From NCBI GenBank assembly GCA_030447245.1, contig JAUJPG010000005.1:70117-134116 (forward strand): 64,000 nt of DNA. The letters are read 5' to 3'. Under the pieces are notes generated by a model. That model saw only the letters and a program-made list of their open reading frames with translations, was not told the DNA's origin and did not search any database. The DNA comes from Chloroflexota bacterium. Lineage in GTDB: Bacteria; Chloroflexota; UBA6077; JACCZL01. Each line of letters starts with the position of its first letter. Positions within the stretch are counted from its first letter, which is position 1. This document shows positions 57,976-64,000 of this stretch, in pieces. The translations under genes were made by a program, and so were the position numbers.

Positions 57976-58962
57976 CTAGCCGAGCAGGACGACCACGAGC
58001 GCCGTCACGGCGATGTTGACCAAGCCGAGGGGCAGCAGCACTCCCCACGAGAGGCGCATCAACTGATCGTAGCGCAGACGCGGGAGGGTCGCTCGCAACC
58101 AGACGTACAGGAACAAGAACAGCAGCATCTTAATGAACAGCCAGTGTGGGCCAGGGAAAAACGGTGCCCACCAGCCGCCCAGGAAGATCGTCGACGCGAC
58201 CGCCGAGACGGTGATCATGTTGACGTACTCGGCAATGAAGAACATCGCGAATCGCATCCCGCCATATTCGGTGTGGTAGCCAGCCACCAGCTCGGTTTCA
58301 GCCTCCGGCAAGTCGAATGGGGCGCGATTGGTCTCGGCAATCGCGGCGATCATGAAGAGCACGAAGCCGACCGGCTGGAGCAAGATAAACGGGACTGAAC
58401 GAGCCTGCGCCTCGACGATCTGCCCCAGCGATAGGCTGCCACTGACGATCACCACGCCGACGAGCGACAGTCCCAAAATCAGCTCGTACGAGACCAGCTG
58501 GGCAGCCGCGCGCAGTCCTCCGAGCAGCGAGTACTTCGAGCCCGAGGACCAGCCCCCGATCACCAATCCGTACACGCCCAGGCTGCTCGCCGCCAGCAGG
58601 TAGAGCAATCCCACTGGGAGGTCCGCGACCTGGAGCGGGATCTCCAGCCCCCCGGCGGAGATCGTTGGCCCCAGCGGAACCACCGCGAACGCTGCCAACG
58701 CCGCAAACAGGGCGATCGCGGGGGCGATCGGGTAGAGCAAACGGTCCGCCGTGGACGGCACGACGTCTTCCTTGAAGAACAGCTTGATTGCGTCCGCGAG
58801 CGGCTGGAGCAGCCCAAACCAGCCGACCTTGTTCGGCCCGATCCGGACTTGAAGACGACTGATCACCCGCCGCTCGAACCAGGTCATGTACGCCATGCCG
58901 GTCATCAACGCCAGGATGATCACCAGCGAGCGGACGACATCGATCGTGAGTTCGGCCATCAC
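57976..58962 (-). CDS. nuoH: NADH-quinone oxidoreductase subunit H
   Basis: [53 protein letters not shown]. Confidence 0.97.
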   Translation of the reverse strand: MMAELTIDVVRSLVIILALMTGMAYMTWFERRVISRLQVRIGPNKVGWFGLLQPLADAIKLFFKEDVVPSTADRLLYPIAPAIALFAALAAFAVVPLGPTISAGGLEIPLQVADLPVGLLYLLAASSLGVYGLVIGGWSSGSKYSLLGGLRAAAQLVSYELILGLSLVGVVIVSGSLSLGQIVEAQARSVPFILLQPVGFVLFMIAAIAETNRAPFDLPEAETELVAGYHTEYGGMRFAMFFIAEYVNMITVSAVASTIFLGGWWAPFFPGPHWLFIKMLLFLFLYVWLRATLPRLRYDQLMRLSWGVLLPLGLVNIAVTALVVVLLG

Positions 58963-61028
58963 GCCACCGGCAAGCTGAGCTTGCCGCGTCGACGGGAAGG
59001 GCCTTCCGGCAGGCGGTAGCTCGGGTGCGTCTCAGACAGAGCGGCGCGCAGCGCCGGCAGCCCCCGTGGCGGATTGCCGCCCAGGAGGGCTGCCAGGTCG
59101 GCCAGCAGGGTCCAATCCGGGGGCACGCCATCGGGCGGCAGCCCAGCCGTATGGAGATGCTGGACTCGACCCTCAAGATTGGTGATCGAGCCCGCCTGCT
59201 CGTAGGGGTGCGCTATCGGCAGGACGACCTCGGCGTATTCCAGATCCTCGCTGTCGAGCGGGCCCGTCGTCATCAGCACTCTACGAGCGCCTCCGGTGCT
59301 CGGCCAGCGCTCGCGGCCGACGAACAGGATTGAGCGGAGCTCGCCCCTGAGCGCCTGACCGATCGGGCCGATATCCACGTCGGCCAGCGCAAGGTCGGGC
59401 GCCAGGTCCAGCGCGCCACGCCCATTCGCTGCGAGGGCCGGACTTCCGACCAGCCCGTTGTCGCCGCTTGCGTTAGCCGCCTCGGCCAGCCGATCCAGTA
59501 CCTCCTGGGCCGCTCGGTCGGCAGCCACCCGCGGACCGGCAAGCACCGCGGCCGGGCCCGGACCGATCCTCCGCGCTGCCGCGCCCACGGCACCGTCGTC
59601 CACGGGGCCACCAGCGAGGGCGGCTCGTCCGTCCAGCGGACGCCCAGCGGCGTCGCCGCCGGCGCCGTCGCGGACGACGGCGTCGAGTAGCTCCTCGACC
59701 ATCGCCGCCTCGCGGCCAGCGTCGACCCGCAGCCAATGGGCCGTGTCGCGGTACAAGCCGTTCTCAGGGCCGATCGCGATCAGCGTCCCTCCGTTCTGGA
59801 CCGCCTTGCGGATCCAGAGCGCCAGGATCGGCAGCTCGCACCAGGCGTCCAGACCGACCAGGATCACCGTCTTGCATCCTACGAGATGCTTGATCTGTCC
59901 CCGCAGCGGCCAAGGAGCGGCAGCACGCGGCCAGAAGCCCGCCCGTGCTTCAGGCAGCGCGGCGCGGAGTGCGTCGGCGAACAACCAGGTGACTTCGTTG
60001 CTTAGGCTCGGCGAGGCGACCAGGCCGGTCGGCCCCGAGCGCAGAAGCTCAACCGCACGCCCCAGGGCGACTTCCCAGCTGGTCGGCTCCAGGCGGCCGT
60101 CGCGCCGCGCCAGCGGCGTCACCACGCGCCGTTCAAGAAGCGGGGGCAGGGTATCGAAGCGGCCAGTGTCGCACAGCCAGACGTCGTTGACCTCGTCGTT
60201 CTGGCGGGCCAACATCCGCAGGATCTGCCCATCGCGAGCGTGGAGTTCGGCGCTGCAGCCGACCGCGCATCCAACGCAGGTGCTCGGGGTTCGCTGCAGG
60301 TCCCACGGCCTTGCCCGGAAGCGGTACTGGCGGCTCGTCAGCGCGCCCACCGGACAGATCTCGATGGTGTTGCCACTGAAGATCGAGTCGAACGTCTCCC
60401 CCTCGAGGACCCCGATTTCGCTGTAGCCGCCGCGGTCAACCGCGGCCAGCGCCTCGTCCCCGGCGATCTCGGACTGGAAGCGGGTGCATCGGAAGCACAT
60501 GATGCAGCGCTCACGGTCGAGGACGATCCGCTCGGAGAGGACAAACGCCTTCTCGTTGTGACGCTTCTCCTCGGTGAACCGGCTGGCGCCCGGGCCATAG
60601 GCGAACGTGTAGTCCTGGAGCGGGCACTCGCCGCCCTTGTCGCAGATCGGGCAGTCCAACGGGTGGTTCGTCAGCAGTAGCTCCAGGACGCCGTTCTGGG
60701 CCTCGACGACGTTCCTGCTGGTCGTGGTGACGACCATACCGTCGGCGACCGGAGTCGTGCAGGCCGTCTGGAGACGCGGCATCTTCTCGATCTCGACCAG
60801 GCACATCCGGCACGCGCCAACCGGCTTGAGCCGCGGGTGGTAGCAGAACACCGGGATCTGGACGCCGATCGTCTTGGCGGCCTCGACGAGTAGCGTCCCC
60901 TTGGGTACGTTGACCTCGCGGCCGTCGACGGTCAGTGTGACCTTGTCAGGCGAATTGGCGAGGACCGGTGGAGTGGTAGGTGACGACGTCGCCGTCGCCG
61001 CGTTCGGAGTTGCGGGCGGTATGCTCAT
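58959..61028 (-). CDS. nuoG: NADH-quinone oxidoreductase subunit G
   Basis: CYHPRLKPVGACRMCLVEIEK; LDRERCIMCFRCTRF; CVGCAVGCSAELHARDGQILRM. Confidence 0.95.
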   Translation of the reverse strand: MSIPPATPNAATATSSPTTPPVLANSPDKVTLTVDGREVNVPKGTLLVEAAKTIGVQIPVFCYHPRLKPVGACRMCLVEIEKMPRLQTACTTPVADGMVVTTTSRNVVEAQNGVLELLLTNHPLDCPICDKGGECPLQDYTFAYGPGASRFTEEKRHNEKAFVLSERIVLDRERCIMCFRCTRFQSEIAGDEALAAVDRGGYSEIGVLEGETFDSIFSGNTIEICPVGALTSRQYRFRARPWDLQRTPSTCVGCAVGCSAELHARDGQILRMLARQNDEVNDVWLCDTGRFDTLPPLLERRVVTPLARRDGRLEPTSWEVALGRAVELLRSGPTGLVASPSLSNEVTWLFADALRAALPEARAGFWPRAAAPWPLRGQIKHLVGCKTVILVGLDAWCELPILALWIRKAVQNGGTLIAIGPENGLYRDTAHWLRVDAGREAAMVEELLDAVVRDGAGGDAAGRPLDGRAALAGGPVDDGAVGAAARRIGPGPAAVLAGPRVAADRAAQEVLDRLAEAANASGDNGLVGSPALAANGRGALDLAPDLALADVDIGPIGQALRGELRSILFVGRERWPSTGGARRVLMTTGPLDSEDLEYAEVVLPIAHPYEQAGSITNLEGRVQHLHTAGLPPDGVPPDWTLLADLAALLGGNPPRGLPALRAALSETHPSYRLPEGPSRRRGKLSLPVA

Positions 61029-62353
61029 GCAGCCCAGCTATCGTAGGGGCATCGGCCCAGTCTGAAGTGCTCGAGGTATTCGTCGCGGTACTGGCGGACC
61101 GTCGCGGTGACGGGGCTGGTCGCAAAATCGCCGAGGGCGCAGAGCACCTTGCCGCTGATCTGGCCTGAGAGCGACATCAGCAGGTCCAGGTCGGCCGACG
61201 AACCGCGTCCCTGCTCCAGGCGGAGCAGGACCTCGTGCAGCCAGGCGGTGCCCTCGCGACAGGGGGTGCACTTGCCACATGACTCGTGGCGGAAGAACTC
61301 CTCCATCCGAGCCGCCGCGCGGACGATGCAGACCGTCTCGTCGAGGACGATCAGGCTGGCCGAGCCAAGCATCGAGCCGGCGGCTTGGACGGAATCGTAG
61401 TCCAGCCGGGTGTCGAGCTTGTCGGCGGTCAGGATCGGCGCCGAGGCGCCGGCCGGCAGGACACCCTTGACCGCGCCACCGTTCGGGATTCCCCCACCGT
61501 ACTGCTCGATCAGCTCGCGGAACGTCACCGAGCCGAGCGGCAGCTCGTAGTTGCCTGGGCGGTTGACCCGCCCGGAGAGACAGAAGATCTTCGGCCCCGT
61601 GTTCTTCGGTGGCACGCCAATCGTCTGGTACCACTCCTGGCCGTTGCGCAGGATGTGAGGGACGTTTGCCAGAGTCTCGACGTTGTTGACGACCGTCGGA
61701 CGGCGGTACAGACCCTCGACCGCCGGGAACGGGGGGCGGGAGCGCGGCATCGGGCGGCGGCCCTCGAGCGATTCGAGCAGCGCCGTCTCCTCGCCGCAGA
61801 TGTAGGCCCCGGCCCCGCGGAACACCCGGATGGTCAGGTTGTAGCCGCTCCCGAGGACGTTCCCACCGACCAGGCCAGCCTGCTCGGCTTCAGCGATCGC
61901 CGCGTCCAATCGATCGGCGGCCGTGACGTACTCGCCGCGGATGTAGATGAACGCATCCTGCGCGCCGATCGCGTACGAGCCGATCGCCACACCCTCGACG
62001 AGCATGTGCGGCTCGATCTCCATGATCTCGCGGTCCTTGAAGGCCCCCGGCTCGGACTCGTCGGCGTTGCAGACCATGTACTTCGGCCCATCGACCTTGG
62101 GAACGAAGCCCCACTTGGCACCGGCCGGGAAGCCTGCCCCGCCACGACCGCGGAGGCCGGACGACTTAACCTCCTCGATCACCGCGTCGGGCGCCATCGT
62201 AATCGCCTTCTCCCAGCCCTGGTAGCCGCCGGCCTGGCGATACTCCTCGAGCATCACCGGCGTCGTCCGACCAGGGTGGGGAAGCAGCATCGGCCTGTAG
62301 TCGACCGCTGCCGACGGCTGCTGCTCGGGCGGCCGTTCTTCGATCGTCGTCAT
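61025..62353 (-). CDS. nuoF: NADH-quinone oxidoreductase subunit F
   Basis: SGLRGRGGAGFPAGAKWGF; NADESEPGAFKDR; ESCGKCTPCREG. Confidence 0.97.
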   Translation of the reverse strand: MTTIEERPPEQQPSAAVDYRPMLLPHPGRTTPVMLEEYRQAGGYQGWEKAITMAPDAVIEEVKSSGLRGRGGAGFPAGAKWGFVPKVDGPKYMVCNADESEPGAFKDREIMEIEPHMLVEGVAIGSYAIGAQDAFIYIRGEYVTAADRLDAAIAEAEQAGLVGGNVLGSGYNLTIRVFRGAGAYICGEETALLESLEGRRPMPRSRPPFPAVEGLYRRPTVVNNVETLANVPHILRNGQEWYQTIGVPPKNTGPKIFCLSGRVNRPGNYELPLGSVTFRELIEQYGGGIPNGGAVKGVLPAGASAPILTADKLDTRLDYDSVQAAGSMLGSASLIVLDETVCIVRAAARMEEFFRHESCGKCTPCREGTAWLHEVLLRLEQGRGSSADLDLLMSLSGQISGKVLCALGDFATSPVTATVRQYRDEYLEHFRLGRCPYDSWAA

Positions 62354-62393
62354 CTGATCACATCCGCTACCGTGAGCATCTGTTCGAAGTATG

Positions 62394-63014
62394 TCACGCG
62401 CTCGACGCCGCTGGCGGGCTCGCGTTCCCATTGGCGCCCGGCTGCTCGAACGTGCCGGCCCTAAGCGCCTCGATCAGGCCGCGCGTCGCCTCGGGAGTCA
62501 GGTGCTCATGATATTCATCGTTGACTCGACACATCGGCGCGCGGTGGCAGGCGCCGAAGCACTCGGCCGTTCGGATCAGCTCAATGCTGCCGTCCGGCGT
62601 GACCTCGCCAGGCGCGATGTCCAACGCGTCGGAGAGTACCGCCAGCAGCTTCTCCCCGCCGGCCAGGGCGCACGGGAGCTGGACGCAGACTTCCACCTTG
62701 CTCCTCCCACCCGGACGAAGGCGCAACATTGAATAAAAGGAGGCCAGCTCGTTCGCCGCGGCGTGCGAGACGCCGACGAGCCCGGCGACTTCGGCGATGG
62801 ACCCAGGGGGCAGCCAGCCGATCTGGGCCTGCGCCATTTTCAATGCCGGCAACAAGGCTGTCCGCCGCTGCGGGAAGCGACGTATCTCGGCAGCGATCCG
62901 TTCGCGCGTCTCCGGCGCAAGCAGCGGTTGGCGGTCGCTCGCGGACGGGCCATCGGCCGTCGGGCCGTGCACAGACTCGTCCCGCGCGGTCCGTTCGTTC
63001 AGTCGGTCAGTCAC
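62394..63014 (-). CDS. nuoE: NADH-quinone oxidoreductase subunit E
   Basis: CVQLPC...AECFGACHRAPMCRVND 2Fe-2S ligands. Confidence 0.95.
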   Translation of the reverse strand: MTDRLNERTARDESVHGPTADGPSASDRQPLLAPETRERIAAEIRRFPQRRTALLPALKMAQAQIGWLPPGSIAEVAGLVGVSHAAANELASFYSMLRLRPGGRSKVEVCVQLPCALAGGEKLLAVLSDALDIAPGEVTPDGSIELIRTAECFGACHRAPMCRVNDEYHEHLTPEATRGLIEALRAGTFEQPGANGNASPPAASSA

Positions 63015-64000
63015 CGGTCGACGTCGCCCATGACGGGATCGAGGCTGGAGATGATCGCGATCAGGTCGGCGACGAGCGCACCTTCGGCGATCAGCGAAAT
63101 CACCTGGAGATTGGCGAAGCTCGGACCACGATCATGGACCCGAACCGGCTTCCCGGAGCCGTCGCTGACGACGTAGAAGCCAAGCTCGCCGCGCGGCGAC
63201 TCGACCGGCACGTACGCCTCGCCCGCGGGAGGGCGGATGCCCTCGGTAAACAACTTGAAGTGGTGGATCAGCGCCTCCATCGAGTGGCTCAGCTCCGCGC
63301 GCGGGGGCGGCGCGATCTTGCGGTTACTCGTCTTGACCGGACCGGGCCCGATCTCGTCGAGCATCCGGAAGGCTTGCTTGCAGATCTTGACGGCCTCGCG
63401 CATCTCCGCAATCCGCACCTTGTATCGGTCGTAGCAGTCGCCGTTGTCGGCGACGATCGCGTCAAACTGAAAGCGCTCATAACTGCAATACGGGTTGGCC
63501 TTCCGGATGTCGTGCGGGACCCCCGACGCGCGCAGGATCGGCCCGCTCACCCCCATCGCGATCGCGTCCTCGGCACTCAGCACGCCGATCCCGATCATCC
63601 GCTCCCGGAAGAGCGGGTTGTCAGTCAGCAGCGCCTCGTAATCGTCGAGCCGTGCCGGCAGGACGTCGACGAATTGCTCGGCGGCGGCGAGCCACTCCGG
63701 CGTGAGGTCGTCGGCCAGGCCGCCCGGGCGGATGAAGCTGGTCATCATCCGCGCACCGCTCATCTCCTCGAACAGGTCGAGCAGCACCTCGCGCTCGCGG
63801 AAGGCGTACAAGAAGACCGAGCTGGCTCCCAGCTCCAATCCGGTGGTCCCGACCCAGACCAGGTGCGAGTTGATCCTGGTCAGCTCGGCCAATAGAACTC
63901 GGGCGATCACCGCCCGCTCCGGGATGACGCACTCATCGCCGAACAGCTTCTCGACCGACAATGCGTAGGCCAGGTTGTTGCCGAGCGGGTTCAGGTAGTC
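63011..64000 (-). CDS. nuoD: NADH-quinone oxidoreductase subunit D, N-terminus beyond window
   Basis: DYLNPLGNNLAYALSVEKLFG; YVPVESPRGELGFYVVSDGSGKPVRVHDRGPSFANLQ. Confidence 0.96.
   Translation of the reverse strand, partial: DYLNPLGNNLAYALSVEKLFGDECVIPERAVIARVLLAELTRINSHLVWVGTTGLELGASSVFLYAFREREVLLDLFEEMSGARMMTSFIRPGGLADDLTPEWLAAAEQFVDVLPARLDDYEALLTDNPLFRERMIGIGVLSAEDAIAMGVSGPILRASGVPHDIRKANPYCSYERFQFDAIVADNGDCYDRYKVRIAEMREAVKICKQAFRMLDEIGPGPVKTSNRKIAPPPRAELSHSMEALIHHFKLFTEGIRPPAGEAYVPVESPRGELGFYVVSDGSGKPVRVHDRGPSFANLQVISLIAEGALVADLIAIISSLDPVMGDVDR

Noticed and set aside
61286-63895. Large plus-strand ORFs (392 and 388 aa) opposite nuoF/E/D
   Set aside because: Antisense to unambiguous complex I genes.

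Overview
High-GC bacterial chromosome segment, most likely Chloroflexota judging by gene content and style. Lineage is an inference because no rRNA gene is present. I support about 50 protein-coding genes and saw no tRNA, rRNA, CRISPR array, transposase or prophage. Main blocks: pdxT-pdxS with a divergent MocR/PdxR-type regulator; purE-purK; rpsP-khpA-rimM-recO-dnaX-ybaB-recR; an ABC importer; trpDCBA behind a T-box leader with a UGG (Trp) specifier; several secreted envelope proteins; and a complex I operon, nuoD(partial)-E-F-G-H-I-J-K-L-N. Most interesting observations: (1) the trp T-box with its complete promoter and terminator; (2) nuoM is missing and NuoL has lost the TM5 glutamate (WEGVG to WSGVG) and the LxDAM aspartate; (3) a 10-bp palindromic core, TGTCGCGACA, lies upstream of two cell-wall genes; (4) two adjacent inverted repeats sit in the pdxS/pdxR promoter; (5) several genes have a -10-like hexamer 6-11 nt before the start codon, suggesting leaderless mRNAs; (6) reading-frame breaks occur in a DUF6909-like gene, an amidase and a methyltransferase; (7) large perfect hairpins occur inside operons. 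Gene assignments come from reading the supplied translations and recalling family motifs. No searches were run.
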